Under the pieces are notes generated by a model. That model ran no database searches, was not told the DNA's origin, and saw nothing but the letters and a program-made list of their open reading frames with translations. This document shows positions 27,803-39,980 of a stretch of 64,000 nucleotides of DNA, piece by piece. The stretch's first letter is position 1; each line of letters begins with the position of its first letter. Location: NCBI RefSeq assembly GCF_000017265.1, contig NC_011144.1, positions 248,001 to 312,000 of the forward strand, in the 5' to 3' direction. This DNA comes from Phenylobacterium zucineum HLK1 (GTDB taxonomy: Bacteria > Pseudomonadota > Alphaproteobacteria > Caulobacterales > Caulobacteraceae). The translations under genes were made by a program, and so were the position numbers.

Positions 27803-27889
27803 CCTTACCGGAACTGCCACGCTCCGGCGCACGTTCGAAAATCGGCGTTCGTGCGGGCGCTCCGTCCGCCGCGCCGGGAGCGGACGGAC

Positions 27890-28396
27890 ATGACGGATCA
27901 CAACCCCAACAGCACGGCGAAGGTGGCGGGGCATCCGCTGCACCCGATGATCATCCCCTTCCCGATCGCCTTCCTGGTCTCGGCCTTCGGGACCGACCTG
28001 GCCTATCTGTCGACCGGCGAGCCCGGCTGGGCGACCGCCTCGATGTGGCTGCTGGGGGCCGGCATCTCGATGGCGCTGCTGGCGGCCGTGCTGGGTTTCA
28101 CCGACTTCATGGGCGACCGGCGGGTGCGCCGCATCCGCGACGCCTGGCTGCACATGATCGGCAACCTGATCGCCGTGGCCCTGGCGGCGGTGAACTTCTA
28201 CCTCCGCTCGACCGGCGGGGCGGACGCCGCCATCGCCCCCGCGGGCGTGGTGCTGTCGGGCGCGGTGGTGGCCCTTCTGCTGTTCAACGGCTGGAAGGGC
28301 TGGGAGCTGGTCTACAAGCACCACGTGGGCGTCTCGGACGCCGACAGTCCCGAGCAGCTTCAGGCCGCGACGATCCCCATCGACCGCCGCGGCTGA
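27890..28396 (+). CDS. DUF2231 family membrane protein
   Basis: 168 residues with four predicted membrane helices. The family motif GHPLHPMIIPFPIAFLVSAFG is at about residues 14-34, and the C-terminal NGWKGWELVYKHHVGV is typical. DUF2231 proteins are uncharacterised; the His-rich GHPxHPM motif suggests metal or haem binding. Start at ATG 27890 (MTDHNPNSTAKVAG) after GGGAGCGGACGG. Single gene. Confidence 0.9.
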   Translation: MTDHNPNSTAKVAGHPLHPMIIPFPIAFLVSAFGTDLAYLSTGEPGWATASMWLLGAGISMALLAAVLGFTDFMGDRRVRRIRDAWLHMIGNLIAVALAAVNFYLRSTGGADAAIAPAGVVLSGAVVALLLFNGWKGWELVYKHHVGVSDADSPEQLQAATIPIDRRG

Positions 28397-28400
28397 GGCT

Positions 28401-29198
28401 TCAGCTGTCGGTGTAGACCGGCCGGCGCTTCTCGATGAACGCCCGCCGGCCCTCGGCGAAGTCGCGGGTGCGGGCGCAGAGCACCTGGTTGCGGTTCTCG
28501 ATGGCCATGGCCGCCTCCAGGCTGGGCGCGTCCACCGCCAGGTTCAGCCCCTCCTTGGTGAGCCGAAGGCCCATGGGCGAGGTGGTCAGCATTTCGTCCA
28601 CATAGGGCTCGGCCGCGGCCTCCAGCCGATCGTCGGGCACGACCTCCGAGACGAGGCCGGTCGCCAGCGCCCGTTGGGCGCCGATGAAGCGGCCGGTCAG
28701 CATCAGCTCGGCGGCGACCGAGGTCCCCACCAGGCGCGGCAGGAAGTAGCTGACCCCCATGTCGCAGGCCGACAGGCCCAGGCGGATGAAGGCGGCGTTC
28801 ATCCGCGCGCTCTCGCCGGCGATGCGGATGTCGGCGGCCAGGGCGAAGGCGAAGCCGCCGCCGCAGGCCGCCCCCTGCACCAGGGCCACGATCGGCTGCG
28901 GGCATCGGCGCATGCGGATGTAGACGTCCGCCAGATGTCCCTGGAAGCCGAAGCCGCCGCCGAAGGGGGCGTTTTGGCCGGCGTCCGCCTCCTTGATGTC
29001 CAGCCCGGCGCAGAACGCCCGGCCCGCCCCGCGCATGACCACGATCCGGGTCGAGGGGTCGTTGTAGAGGCCGCCGAAATAGTCGCCGAGCTCGTCCACC
29101 ATCTTCAGCGAGATGGCGTTCAGCGCCTCGGGACGGTTCAGCGTCAGCCAGTCCACCTGGCCGCGCTTCTCGATCTGGATGGTCTCGTAGGCCGTCAT
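28401..29198 (-). CDS. Enoyl-CoA hydratase/isomerase family protein
   Basis: 265 residues, crotonase fold. LNRPEALNAISLKMVDEL, the oxyanion hole AFCAGLDIKEAD, VQGAACGGGFAFALAADIRIA and the C-terminal RRAFIEKRRPVY are visible. At the usual Glu-containing catalytic loop it reads LGLSACDMGVSYFLPRL, so the exact reaction (hydration, isomerisation or other) is open. GGGGAGG precedes the ATG. Downstream of two short-chain dehydrogenase genes; together they suggest oxidation of an unusual acyl-CoA. Confidence 0.92.
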   Translation of the reverse strand: MTAYETIQIEKRGQVDWLTLNRPEALNAISLKMVDELGDYFGGLYNDPSTRIVVMRGAGRAFCAGLDIKEADAGQNAPFGGGFGFQGHLADVYIRMRRCPQPIVALVQGAACGGGFAFALAADIRIAGESARMNAAFIRLGLSACDMGVSYFLPRLVGTSVAAELMLTGRFIGAQRALATGLVSEVVPDDRLEAAAEPYVDEMLTTSPMGLRLTKEGLNLAVDAPSLEAAMAIENRNQVLCARTRDFAEGRRAFIEKRRPVYTDS

Positions 29199-29209
29199 CG
29201 CCGCCTCCC

Positions 29210-30001
29210 CTAGGCCAGGCCCTTGCCGACGTCGCGGCGGGTGGCGTCGCCCAGCTGCGAGCCGCCGTCGCAGTCCAGGATCGTGCCGGTGACGTACTCG
29301 GCCGACGGGCTGCACAGGAACACCGCCGCCTCGGCCACCTCGGCGATCCGGCCCCAGCGGCGCATGGGGATCCGCTCGTGGTGCCTGGCGCGGGTGGTGG
29401 GGTCGGGCGCGAGCCGCGCCATGCCCTCGGTGTCCTCGATCGGGCCGGGGGAGATGCCGTTGACCCGCACCTCGGGGCCCCACTCCATGGCCAGCACCCG
29501 CACCACCTGGTTCACCCCGGCCTTGGCGGCGCAGGCGTGGATCTGCAGCGGCATGGCGTTCACCGCCTGGCCGGCGGTGATGGCGATCAGCGAGGCGCCC
29601 GGCTTGTTCAGGAGGTCGTAGCAGCCGCGGAAGACGTTGAAGGTGCCGTTCAGGTCGATGTCCACCACGGTCTTGAAGGCGTTGGCCGACATCGCCGCGG
29701 CGGGCGCCAGGAAGTTGCCGGCCGCGCCCGAGACCACGATGTCCATGGCCCCGAAGGCCTCGGTCACCTGCTCCATGGCCGCGCGGATGGCCGCGTAGTC
29801 GCGCACGTCGGCCGAGAGGCCGAGGGCGTCCGGCCCGATGGATTCCGCCGCCCGGCGGGCCTTGTCCGGGTCGCGGCCGGCCACCGCCACGCGGGCGCCC
29901 AGCTCGGCGAAGCGCTTGGCGATGCCCAGGTTGATGCCGCTGGTGCCGCCGGCGACGAAGGCCGTCTTGCCGGCCAGCAGGCCGTCCTTGAAGGCGCTCA
30001 T
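29210..30001 (-). CDS. Short-chain dehydrogenase, 2,4-dienoyl-CoA reductase type
   Basis: 263 residues. The cofactor motif is FVAGGTSGINLGIAKRFAELG; SGAAGNFLAPAAAMSANAFKTVVDIDLNGTFNVFR and QIHACAAKAGVNQVVRVLAMEWGPEVRVN (in pieces) match the peroxisomal 2,4-dienoyl-CoA reductase (DECR2) pattern, in which the classical YxxxK tyrosine is absent. ISPGPIEDTEGM is also characteristic. It would reduce dienoyl-CoA during oxidation of unsaturated acids. Follows the gene at 30034-30807 and precedes the hydratase. Confidence 0.87.
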   Translation of the reverse strand: MSAFKDGLLAGKTAFVAGGTSGINLGIAKRFAELGARVAVAGRDPDKARRAAESIGPDALGLSADVRDYAAIRAAMEQVTEAFGAMDIVVSGAAGNFLAPAAAMSANAFKTVVDIDLNGTFNVFRGCYDLLNKPGASLIAITAGQAVNAMPLQIHACAAKAGVNQVVRVLAMEWGPEVRVNGISPGPIEDTEGMARLAPDPTTRARHHERIPMRRWGRIAEVAEAAVFLCSPSAEYVTGTILDCDGGSQLGDATRRDVGKGLA

Positions 30002-30033
30002 GGGGTCTTCCTCCTCGTTGGGGTTGCGGCGGA

Positions 30034-30807
30034 TCAGCGGCGGCCCTGGCCGTCGTCCACCTTGATGCAGGTTCCGGTGACCGCGTCGGACGCGGGCGAG
30101 ACGAGATAGAGCAGGGTGCTGTCGAGCTGGGCCGGATCGCCGATCCGCTTGCGCGGGAAGTGCTGCGAGATGTCGCCCACCCGCTGCAGCATGCCGTCCA
30201 TCATCTCGGAGGCGAAGGCGCCCGGGGCGATGGCGTTGACGTTGATATTGAACCCCGACCACTCCACCGCCAGCGCCTCGGTCATCCGGACCACCGCGGC
30301 CTTGCTGACCGAGTAGAGCGCCGCCCCGCCGCCGGAATAGTCGAAGGCCGCGATGGAGGCGATGTTGACGACCCGCCCCGGCCGCTTGGCCGCCATCAGC
30401 CGGCGGGCGACCTCGCACGACAGCACGAAGGGCGCGCGCACGTTCACGTCCAGGACGCGGTTGATCAGCTCGGGCGGCATCTTGGTGGCCCGCTGGGCGT
30501 CGGGGATGCCGGCGTTGTTGACGAGGATGGTGACGAGCCCGAGGGCCGCCTCCGCCCTGGCGACGGCGTCGGGCAGCGCCGCATCGTCGGACACGTCCAC
30601 CTCGACGGGGAAGGCCTCGCCGCCGGCCGCGCGGATCTCGCCGGCCAGGGCTTCGAGGCGGTCGGCGCGCCGGGCGGCGATCGCCACCTTGGCCCCGGCG
30701 GCGGCCAACACCCGGGCGAAGCGGTTCCCGAGTCCCGAAGAGGCGCCCGTCACGAAGGCGGTCTGGCCCGACAGGTCGGTGGAGATGTTCGGCAGCGGAT
30801 AGCTCAT
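30034..30807 (-). CDS. Short-chain dehydrogenase/reductase (classical SDR)
   Basis: 257 residues. TGASSGLGNRFARVLAAAG is the Gly-rich cofactor loop, NNAG at ILVNNAGIPD, and the catalytic triad Ser-Tyr-Lys is at NIASIAAF and LYSVSKAAVV. The Arg/Arg after the second strand (AARRADR) suggests NADP(H). It resembles 3-oxoacyl-reductase or 3-hydroxyacyl-CoA dehydrogenase-like members; substrate unknown. First of a probable three-gene transcript with the dienoyl-CoA reductase and hydratase genes. Confidence 0.9.
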   Translation of the reverse strand: MSYPLPNISTDLSGQTAFVTGASSGLGNRFARVLAAAGAKVAIAARRADRLEALAGEIRAAGGEAFPVEVDVSDDAALPDAVARAEAALGLVTILVNNAGIPDAQRATKMPPELINRVLDVNVRAPFVLSCEVARRLMAAKRPGRVVNIASIAAFDYSGGGAALYSVSKAAVVRMTEALAVEWSGFNINVNAIAPGAFASEMMDGMLQRVGDISQHFPRKRIGDPAQLDSTLLYLVSPASDAVTGTCIKVDDGQGRR

Positions 30808-31070
30808 GGGGGCGGTCTCCGGATCGGCGTCCCCCAAGCTGAACAGGCTGACGCCGCGTCTGGCGAGGGGCGAATCCGCGGTCAGCCGCCGTTCATCCGC
30901 GCCGCGGGACAACGAAGGAGCGCGCCGCGTCCGCATTGACGCGGGGCGGGAGGGCCGGTCACATCCGGACGGGCCCCCGGAAGCGCCGGGCGATCCTCCG
31001 GAGAATCGCTCTGGCGGAACGCCGGCTCCGCCGCTATTCCGTACCGCCTTTACGAATTTCAGGAGACCCG

Positions 31071-31421
31071 ATGTCCCGCGCCGCCCTCGCCCTTCCGGCC
31101 CTCGTCTTGGCCGCCGCCGCGCTCGCCGCCCCGGCCTCGGCCGCCGACGGGCAGCAGCTGTTCAACATGCAGTGCAAGATGTGCCACACGGGCGGGCCGA
31201 TGGGGCCGAGCCTCGCGGGCGTGGCGGGGGCCAAGATCGCCTCGAAGGACTTCGCCTATTCGCCGGCGCTGAAGGCCAAGGAGGGGACCTGGACCCCGGC
31301 CAACCTCGACGCCTTTCTGAAGGCCCCGACGGCCTTCGCCCCCGGCACCAAGATGATGATCTCGGTGCCCGACGACGAGAGCCGCGCGGCGATCGTCGAC
31401 TACCTCAAGACTCTGAAGTAG
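31071..31421 (+). CDS. Small class I cytochrome c
   Basis: 116 residues from the ATG after AGGAGACCCG. Sec signal to about residue 24, then one haem c site Cys35-x2-Cys38-His39 (FNMQCKMCHTGG). The likely axial methionine is in GTKMMIS (about 95/96). The fold and GPSLAGVAGAKIASKDFAYSPALK are typical of cytochrome c2/c552-like electron carriers. Eleven bases before the siroheme gene. A 263-base gap upstream shows no further gene. Confidence 0.93.
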   Translation: MSRAALALPALVLAAAALAAPASAADGQQLFNMQCKMCHTGGPMGPSLAGVAGAKIASKDFAYSPALKAKEGTWTPANLDAFLKAPTAFAPGTKMMISVPDDESRAAIVDYLKTLK

Positions 31422-31431
31422 GCCCTCGGGG

Positions 31432-32316
31432 ATGGACGCCTTCCCCGCCTTCTTCCCGCTCGCCGGCCGCACGGTGGTGATCGCGGGCGAGGGCGAGGGC
31501 GCCGAGGCCAAGGCCCGGCTGTTCGAGGGCTCGCCGGCCACGGTCGTGCGGCTCGCCGCCGACGAGGCGCTGGACCCCAAGGCCTACGCCGCCGCCGCGC
31601 TGGCCTTCGTGGCGGCCGAGGACGACGGCTTCGCCCGCGCCGCGGCCGAGGCGGCCCGGGCGGCCGGCGTACCGGTCAACGTCGTGGACCGCCCGGCGCT
31701 CTGCGACTTCACCACCCCGGCGGTGATCGACCGCGGCGAGGTGGTGGCGGCCATCGGCACCGGCGGGGCCTCGCCCATGCTGGCCACCCTGTTGCGGCAG
31801 GACCTGGAGGCGCGGGTGCCCGAAGGCGCCGGCCGGGTCGCGGCCCTGTTCCGCCAGATGCAGGACGAGGTGCGCGGCGCCCTGCCCGAGGCGCACCGCC
31901 GGCGCGCCTTCCTGCGCGGCGCGCTCGCCGGCCCCGCCGCCGAGGCGGCCCTGGCGGGCGACATGGACCGGGCCCGCGACCTGCTGCGCCAGGCCCTGGC
32001 CCAGGACGCGCCCCTGCCCGGATCGGTGCGCTACGTGGACGCCCGCGGCCCCGCCGACCTGCTCACCCTGCGGGCGGCCCGGGCGCTGGCGGGCGCCGAC
32101 GTGCTGGTCTGCGACGAGGGCGTCCACGCGGACGTGCTGTCGCTGGCCCGCCGCGACGCCGAGCGCCTGGCCCCCCAGCCGGCGGAAGCGCTGGTCGACC
32201 TGGCCCGCGACGGGCGGCGGGTCACCCGCCTTATCGTCGGCTCGGGCTGGCGAACCGAGCAGGCCGCCCTGGACGCGGCCGGGATCGAGACCGAGATCCT
32301 GCCGATCGCCCGCTGA
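31432..32316 (+). CDS. Siroheme synthase-like protein (CysG N-terminal part, truncated methylase part)
   Basis: 294 residues. Residues 1-200 match the precorrin-2 dehydrogenase/ferrochelatase part of Cys[24 protein letters not shown], then [22 protein letters not shown] and a helical dimer region. The remainder ([35 protein letters not shown], in parts) looks like the beginning of a uroporphyrinogen methyltransferase domain, but with the Gly-rich GAGPGDP loop reduced to DARGPAD and most of the domain missing. So it makes or finishes siroheme but probably does not methylate. Confidence 0.85.
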   Translation: MDAFPAFFPLAGRTVVIAGEGEGAEAKARLFEGSPATVVRLAADEALDPKAYAAAALAFVAAEDDGFARAAAEAARAAGVPVNVVDRPALCDFTTPAVIDRGEVVAAIGTGGASPMLATLLRQDLEARVPEGAGRVAALFRQMQDEVRGALPEAHRRRAFLRGALAGPAAEAALAGDMDRARDLLRQALAQDAPLPGSVRYVDARGPADLLTLRAARALAGADVLVCDEGVHADVLSLARRDAERLAPQPAEALVDLARDGRRVTRLIVGSGWRTEQAALDAAGIETEILPIAR

Positions 32317-32359
32317 GCACGCCGTTGACCGCCACGGCCATGCTTGCGAAGCCTTGCGG

Positions 32360-33682
32360 ATGACGAAGCTCTTCTGCTCGGCCGCCGCCCTGGCGCTGCT
32401 CGCCGTCGCCGCCCCCGCTCAGGCCCAGTCGCCTCAGACCCCGCAGATCGATCCGAAGATCGCCGCCCGCGTGGACCGGGTGCTGGCCCGAACGCCGCTG
32501 ATCGACGGCCACAACGACCTGCCCTGGGCGGTCCGCGAGCGGTTCGAGAGCAAGCTGGACCGCGCGGACCTGTCGAAGGACACCGCCGCCCTGCCGAAGC
32601 CGGCGGACGAGCCGCCGCTGATGACCGACATCCCGCGCCTGAAGGCCGGCCGGGTCGGCGGCCAGTTCTGGTCGGTGTGGATCCCGGCCACCCTCGACGG
32701 GCCCGAGGCGGTGCAGACGACCCTCGAGCAGATCGACATCGTCAAGCAGATGGCCGCCCGCTGGCCGGCCGACCTGGAGATGGCCTACACGGCGGCCGAC
32801 ATCGTGCGCATCCACAAGGCGGGCAAGGTCGCCTCGCTGGTGGGAATCGAGGGCGGCCACCAGATCAACGACAGCCTGCCGGCGCTGCGCCAGATGTACG
32901 ACGCCGGCGCGCGCTATATGACCCTGACCCACTCGCGGGCGACCCGCTGGGCCGACTCGGCCACCGACAATCCGCGCCACGACGGCCTGTCGCCCTTCGG
33001 CGAGGAGGTGGTCCGCGAGATGAACCGCATGGGCATGCTGGTGGACCTGAGCCACGTCTCGGAGGCCGGCATGAAGGACGCCCTGCGCGTCTCGGCCGCG
33101 CCGGTGATCTTCTCGCACTCGGGCGCCCGCGCCGTGGCCGACCATCCGCGCAACGTCTCGGACGAGGTGCTGGCCCTGCTGAAGGCCAACCGCGGCGTGG
33201 TGATGGTCAACTTCGCCACCCTCTATGCCTCGGACGAGATGGTGAAGTGGAGCGCCGACCGGGCGGCCGAGCGGGCCCGCTACAACGCCCCGCCGTTCGC
33301 CGGCCTCTACATCGGCCAGCCCGAGCGCGCCGCCGCGGCCCTGGCGGCCTGGGAGGCGGCCCATCCGCGACCGGTGGTGACCGTGGGCATGATCGCCGAC
33401 CACGTGGAGCATATCGTGCGGGTCTGCGGCGCGGACTGCGTGGGGATCGGCTCGGACTTCGACGGCATCCCGGACACGCCCGCGGGGCTGGAGGGCGTGG
33501 ACCGGTTTCCCGTGCTGCTGGCCGAGCTCGCCCGCCGCGGCTGGAGCGACGCCGACCTCGGCAAGCTGGCCGGCGGCAACGTCCTGCGGGTCATGCGCGA
33601 GGCCGAGGCGGTCGCGCGGCGCCTGCAGGCCGAGCGGCCGCCCTCCAGCGCCACCCTCGCCGAGCTGGACGGGAAGCGGTGA
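32360..33682 (+). CDS. Membrane/renal dipeptidase family protein (peptidase M19)
   Basis: 440 residues from the ATG at 32360 (an upstream in-frame TTG at 32354 would add two). Signal peptide [22 protein letters not shown]. Zinc-binding motifs of the M19 TIM barrel: [10 protein letters not shown], the bridging Glu in [23 protein letters not shown], and [15 protein letters not shown]. It is an exported dipeptidase; family members hydrolyse dipeptides or beta-lactams. Followed by a palindrome and the convergent transporter gene. Confidence 0.95.
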   Translation: MTKLFCSAAALALLAVAAPAQAQSPQTPQIDPKIAARVDRVLARTPLIDGHNDLPWAVRERFESKLDRADLSKDTAALPKPADEPPLMTDIPRLKAGRVGGQFWSVWIPATLDGPEAVQTTLEQIDIVKQMAARWPADLEMAYTAADIVRIHKAGKVASLVGIEGGHQINDSLPALRQMYDAGARYMTLTHSRATRWADSATDNPRHDGLSPFGEEVVREMNRMGMLVDLSHVSEAGMKDALRVSAAPVIFSHSGARAVADHPRNVSDEVLALLKANRGVVMVNFATLYASDEMVKWSADRAAERARYNAPPFAGLYIGQPERAAAALAAWEAAHPRPVVTVGMIADHVEHIVRVCGADCVGIGSDFDGIPDTPAGLEGVDRFPVLLAELARRGWSDADLGKLAGGNVLRVMREAEAVARRLQAERPPSSATLAELDGKR

Positions 33683-33683
33683 T

Positions 33684-33707
33684 CCTTCCCCCGCAAGGGG
33701 GAGAAGG
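33684..33707. repeat. Intergenic palindrome (copy C)
   Basis: CCTTCCCCC (33684-33692), GCAA loop, GGGGGAGAAGG (33697-33707); one arm carries a two-base bulge. Between convergent genes, as with copy B. Confidence 0.8.
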
Positions 33708-33710
33708 GGG

Positions 33711-35387
33711 CTAGGCGTCCAGCGGCCGGCCCCTGGTCTCCTTCAGGAACAGGAAGCAGATCACGACCGACAGCGCCGTGAAGGCGAAGGGGAACCACAG
33801 GCCCGAGTAGATGTCGCCCACCGCCGTCACGATTGCGAAGGCGCTGAAGGGGACGAAGCCGCCGATCCAGCCGGTGCCGATGTGGTAGGGCAGCGATAGG
33901 GCCGTATAGCGGATGCGGGTCGGGAACAGCTCGACCAGGCAGGCGGCCATGGGGCCGTAGAGCGCGGTCGCGGCGATCACGAACACCGCCATCACCCCCA
34001 GCGCGCCCCAGAAGTTCAGCCGCGCGGGGTCGGCCTTCTCAGGGTAGCCGGCGCGGGCCAGGGCCTGCCGGATGCGGCCCTCGACGCTGGCGCGCACCGC
34101 CTTGGTCGCCTCGGGCGCGAGCCCGCGCGCGTCGGCCGAGACGATGGTCGCCATGCCCACCCGCACCATCGCCGGCTGGCCGGCGGGGCCCGCCTCGTTG
34201 CGGTACGAGACGCCGGCGTTGGCCAGGGCGTTCTTGGCGATGTCGCACGACGAGGCGAACGAGGCCTTGCCGACGGGATCGAACTGCAAAGAGCAGTCGG
34301 CGGGGTCGGCGATCACCACCACCGGCGTCGTGGCCTCGGCTTCGGCGAGCGCCGGGTTCAGGGTCTTGGACAGGAGGTGGAAGCCGGGGAAGTAGGCCGC
34401 CAGCATCAGCGTCATGCCGAACAGCATCACCGGCTTGCGCCCGACCCGGTCCGACAGCCAGCCGAAGAAGACGTAGAGCACCGCGCTGATCGCGGTGGCC
34501 GAGAGCATCAGGGCGGTGATCGTCTCGGGCGGCGCCTTCAGGAACCGCTCCATGAACGTCTGGACGTAGAAGAAGGCCGTGTACCAGACCGCGCCCTGGG
34601 CCGACATGATGGCGAACAGGGCCAGGAGCACGATCTTCAGGTTGTCCCAGCGGCCGAACGCCTCGGCGAACGGGGCGTGCGGGACGTTGCCCTCGTCCTT
34701 CAGCTTCTGGAACGCCGGGCTCTCCGAGAGCTTCAGGCGCATCCAGACCGAGATGGCCAGCAGGCCCGCCGAGAACAGGAAGGGGATGCGCCAGCCCCAG
34801 GCGTCGAAGGCCTCGGCGCCGACGAATTCGCCCAGGATCAAGCGGGTGGCCAGGATCACCAGCAGGGCCCCGAACAGGCCCAGCGCCGCCGAGGTCTGCA
34901 CCCAGCTCGTCGCCCAGCCGCGGCCGTTCGGCGGCGCGTGCTCGGCCACGTAGATCGCCGCCCCGCCGTATTCGCCGCCCAGCGCGAAGCCCTGCAGGAT
35001 GCGCATCAGGATCAACAGGGCCGGGCCGATCAGGCCGGCCTGCTCGTACGAGGGCAGCAGGCCGATGGCGAAGGTGGCCCCGCCCATCAGCAGCACCGTG
35101 GCCAGGAACGCGCCCTTGCGGCCGGCCTTGTCGCCGATCCGGCCGAACACCAGGGCTCCCAGGGGGCGGAACAGGAAGCCCGCGCCGAACAGGGCCAGGG
35201 CCGCGGCCAGGCCCGCCGTCTCGGGCAGGCCGGTGAAGAAGGTGCGCGAGATGACACCGGCCAGGCTGCCGAAGACGAAGAAGTCGTACCACTCGAAGGC
35301 CGTGCCCGCCGACGAGGCGGCGACGACCGTCCGCAGCGAGGTTTCCTTCGCCGGCGCGCCGGCCCGCTCAGCGGTCGCGTCCGCCAT
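33711..35387 (-). CDS. MFS transporter, metabolite:H+ symporter (MHS) type, with large internal loop
   Basis: 558 residues from ATG 35385-35387 (MADATAERAG), preferred to the ATG nine bases upstream because GGGGGAG is then correctly spaced. Twelve helices; AFEWYDFFVFG, FGRIGDKAGRKGAF, QGFALGGEYGGAAIYVAEHAP and DRVGRKPVML are MHS/ProP signatures. A hydrophilic insertion of roughly 100 residues lies in the second half (about residues 345-450, ADPADCSLQFDP to YPEKADPARL) with two cysteines. Substrate unknown, perhaps an organic acid. Confidence 0.92.
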   Translation of the reverse strand: MADATAERAGAPAKETSLRTVVAASSAGTAFEWYDFFVFGSLAGVISRTFFTGLPETAGLAAALALFGAGFLFRPLGALVFGRIGDKAGRKGAFLATVLLMGGATFAIGLLPSYEQAGLIGPALLILMRILQGFALGGEYGGAAIYVAEHAPPNGRGWATSWVQTSAALGLFGALLVILATRLILGEFVGAEAFDAWGWRIPFLFSAGLLAISVWMRLKLSESPAFQKLKDEGNVPHAPFAEAFGRWDNLKIVLLALFAIMSAQGAVWYTAFFYVQTFMERFLKAPPETITALMLSATAISAVLYVFFGWLSDRVGRKPVMLFGMTLMLAAYFPGFHLLSKTLNPALAEAEATTPVVVIADPADCSLQFDPVGKASFASSCDIAKNALANAGVSYRNEAGPAGQPAMVRVGMATIVSADARGLAPEATKAVRASVEGRIRQALARAGYPEKADPARLNFWGALGVMAVFVIAATALYGPMAACLVELFPTRIRYTALSLPYHIGTGWIGGFVPFSAFAIVTAVGDIYSGLWFPFAFTALSVVICFLFLKETRGRPLDA

Positions 35388-35480
35388 GCCCGTCATCTCC
35401 CCCCAAGGTGTCGTTGCGCCTGCTGTAACACCGGTTCGCCGACGGGTGGAAGGCGTCGGGGCGGATCGGCGCGCGAGGGG

Positions 35481-37847
<2,367 letters not shown>

Positions 37848-37949
37848 CCAAGGTTTCCCCCACGAAAGCGGGGCACGCTTACACTGTGGGGGTAAACGCA
37901 AAGTTGTGGAGGGCCTGCGGCCAATCTGCGCGGGCCGCCCTGGCCCGGG

Positions 37950-39137
37950 CTAGAACGCGCTCTCGCCGGTGATGGCCCGACCCAGGATCAGCGCGTGCAC
38001 GTCATGGGCGCCCTCGTAGGTGTTCACCGTCTCGAGGTTCGAGGCGTGGCGCATCACGTGGTACTCGCCCGAAATGCCGTTGCCGCCGTGCATGTCGCGG
38101 GCGACGCGGGCGATGTCGAGCGCCTTGCCGCAGTTGTTGCGCTTCAGCATCGAGATGGCCTCGGGCACCCAGGCGCCCTCGTCGATCAGCCGGCCCAGCG
38201 CCAGGGCGCCCTCGAAGCCCAGGGCGATCTCGGTCTGCATGTCGGCCAGCTTCTTCTGCACCAGCTGGCGCGAGGCCAGGGTGCGGCCGAACAGGCTGCG
38301 GCTGGAGACGTAGTCGCGGCTGGCGTGCAGGCAGAACTCGGCGGCGCCCATGGCCCCCCAGGCGATGCCGTAGCGCGCCTTGTTCAGGCACGAGAACGGC
38401 CCGCGCAGGCCCTCGACGCCCGGCAGCATCATGTCCTCGGGGACGAAGGCGTCGGAGAGGGCGATCTCGCCGGTCACCGAGGCGCGCAGGGACAGCTTGT
38501 TCTTGATCTGGGGCGTCTCGAAGCCCTCGGTCCCCCGCTCGACCAGGAAGCCGCGGATCTTGCCGTCCAGCTTGGCCCAGACGAGGGCCACGTCGCTGAT
38601 CGGGGAGTTGGTGATCCACATCTTCGCGCCGTTCAGCACATACCCACCGTCGACCTTTCGGGCGGTGGTGCGCATCGAGGCGGGATCGGAGCCGCCGTCC
38701 GGCTCGGTGAGGCCGAAGCAGCCGACGATCGTCCCCGCCGCCATGCCGGGCAGGAACCTGCGCTTCTGGTCTTCCGAGCCGAAGGCGTAGATCGGGTACA
38801 TGACCAGCGAGGACTGCACGCTCATGGCCGAGCGGTAGCCGGAATCGATCGCCTCGATCTCGCGGGCGATCAGGCCGTAGGCCACGTGGTTCACGCCCGC
38901 GCAGCCGTACTCCTCGGGCAGCGTCGGGCCGAGGAAGCCCAGCTCGCCCATCTCGGTCATGATCTCGCGGTCGAACCGCTCTTCGGCGTAGGCCGAAACC
39001 ACCCGCGGCAACAGCTTCTCGCGGGCGTACTGGCGGGCCGCCTCCCACACCATGCGCTCCTCCTCGGAGAGGCGCGAGGACAGGTCCAGCGGGTCGTCCC
39101 AGCGGAACGTCTTTTGCGGGGCTGTATCGAGCGGCAT
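37950..39137 (-). CDS. gcdH: Glutaryl-CoA dehydrogenase
   Basis: 395 residues, acyl-CoA dehydrogenase fold. GcdH oxidises and decarboxylates glutaryl-CoA to crotonyl-CoA in lysine/tryptophan degradation. [22 protein letters not shown] is the FAD/substrate region, and [44 protein letters not shown] (in pieces) is the GcdH signature, with the catalytic Glu in TYEGAHD. The Arg residue expected for the gamma-carboxylate is plausible in the N-terminal part. Monocistronic. Confidence 0.95.
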   Translation of the reverse strand: MPLDTAPQKTFRWDDPLDLSSRLSEEERMVWEAARQYAREKLLPRVVSAYAEERFDREIMTEMGELGFLGPTLPEEYGCAGVNHVAYGLIAREIEAIDSGYRSAMSVQSSLVMYPIYAFGSEDQKRRFLPGMAAGTIVGCFGLTEPDGGSDPASMRTTARKVDGGYVLNGAKMWITNSPISDVALVWAKLDGKIRGFLVERGTEGFETPQIKNKLSLRASVTGEIALSDAFVPEDMMLPGVEGLRGPFSCLNKARYGIAWGAMGAAEFCLHASRDYVSSRSLFGRTLASRQLVQKKLADMQTEIALGFEGALALGRLIDEGAWVPEAISMLKRNNCGKALDIARVARDMHGGNGISGEYHVMRHASNLETVNTYEGAHDVHALILGRAITGESAF

Positions 39138-39200
39138 GGCGGGCTCCTTCGGGCAGAGGCGCGCGGCATACCGGCTTTTCGTCGCCGACGGTAGCCCGCG

Positions 39201-39884
39201 TCAGACCTCGGCCCACATCCGCAGCAGGTTGTGATAGCCGCCAGTCAGCGAGACCAGCTCGGGGGCGTCGGCGCCGATGCGCGCGCCGAGCTGCTGGATC
39301 GCCAGGTCCATCTGGAACAGCAGCTCGCGGCGGGCGTCCTCGCGCACCAGGCTCTGGATCCAGAAGAAGCTGCAGACCCGCGCGCCGCGGGTCACCGGCG
39401 TCACCTCGTGCAGGCTGGAGGCCGGGTAGAGGATCATGTCGCCGGCCGGCAGCTTCACCTCGTGGGCGCCGAAGGTGTCCTCCACCACCAGCACCCCGCC
39501 GTCGTAGTCCTCGGGCTCGGTCAGGAACAGCGTCGCCGACAGGTCGCTGCGGATGCGGGTGCGCCCGTCGCGGCTCTGGCGGATCGAGTTGTCCACGTGC
39601 AGGCCGAACGCCTCGCCGCCGGCGTAGCGGTTGAACAGCGGCGGGAAGACCACCTGCGGCAGGGCGGCGGCCACGAACAGCGGATTGCGCTCCAGGGCGT
39701 CCAGGATCGCCTCGCCCGCCTGCGTCGCCGCGGGCGAGCCCTCGGGGAGCTGGGCGTTGCGCTTGGCGAGCGCCGACTGGGTCCCGGAGGTCTCGTTGCC
39801 GTCGACCCACGGAGCGGCGTCGATCAGGGCGCGCAGCTCGGCGACCTTGGCCTTGGAGAGGACTTGCGGGATGTGCAGCATCAT
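39201..39884 (-). CDS. piuC: PKHD-type Fe(II)/2-oxoglutarate hydroxylase, PiuC family
   Basis: 227 residues from [17 protein letters not shown]. Double-stranded beta-helix with iron ligands His96, Asp98 (FGLHVDN) and His159 (YPASSLHEV), and a 2-oxoglutarate-binding Arg in [15 protein letters not shown]. PiuC (YbiX) genes often accompany TonB siderophore receptors, as here, and are iron-repressed; the hydroxylated substrate is unknown. About 97 bases downstream of the receptor gene, probably co-transcribed. Confidence 0.93.
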   Translation of the reverse strand: MMLHIPQVLSKAKVAELRALIDAAPWVDGNETSGTQSALAKRNAQLPEGSPAATQAGEAILDALERNPLFVAAALPQVVFPPLFNRYAGGEAFGLHVDNSIRQSRDGRTRIRSDLSATLFLTEPEDYDGGVLVVEDTFGAHEVKLPAGDMILYPASSLHEVTPVTRGARVCSFFWIQSLVREDARRELLFQMDLAIQQLGARIGADAPELVSLTGGYHNLLRMWAEV

Positions 39885-39980
39885 GGCGGGCGCCTTCGGG
39901 TCTCGCGTCGGATCACACACTAGGGCGGCCCCGCCTCCTTCCGGAAACGGGGCCGCGCGCGTCCGGCTACCGTGGGGAGG

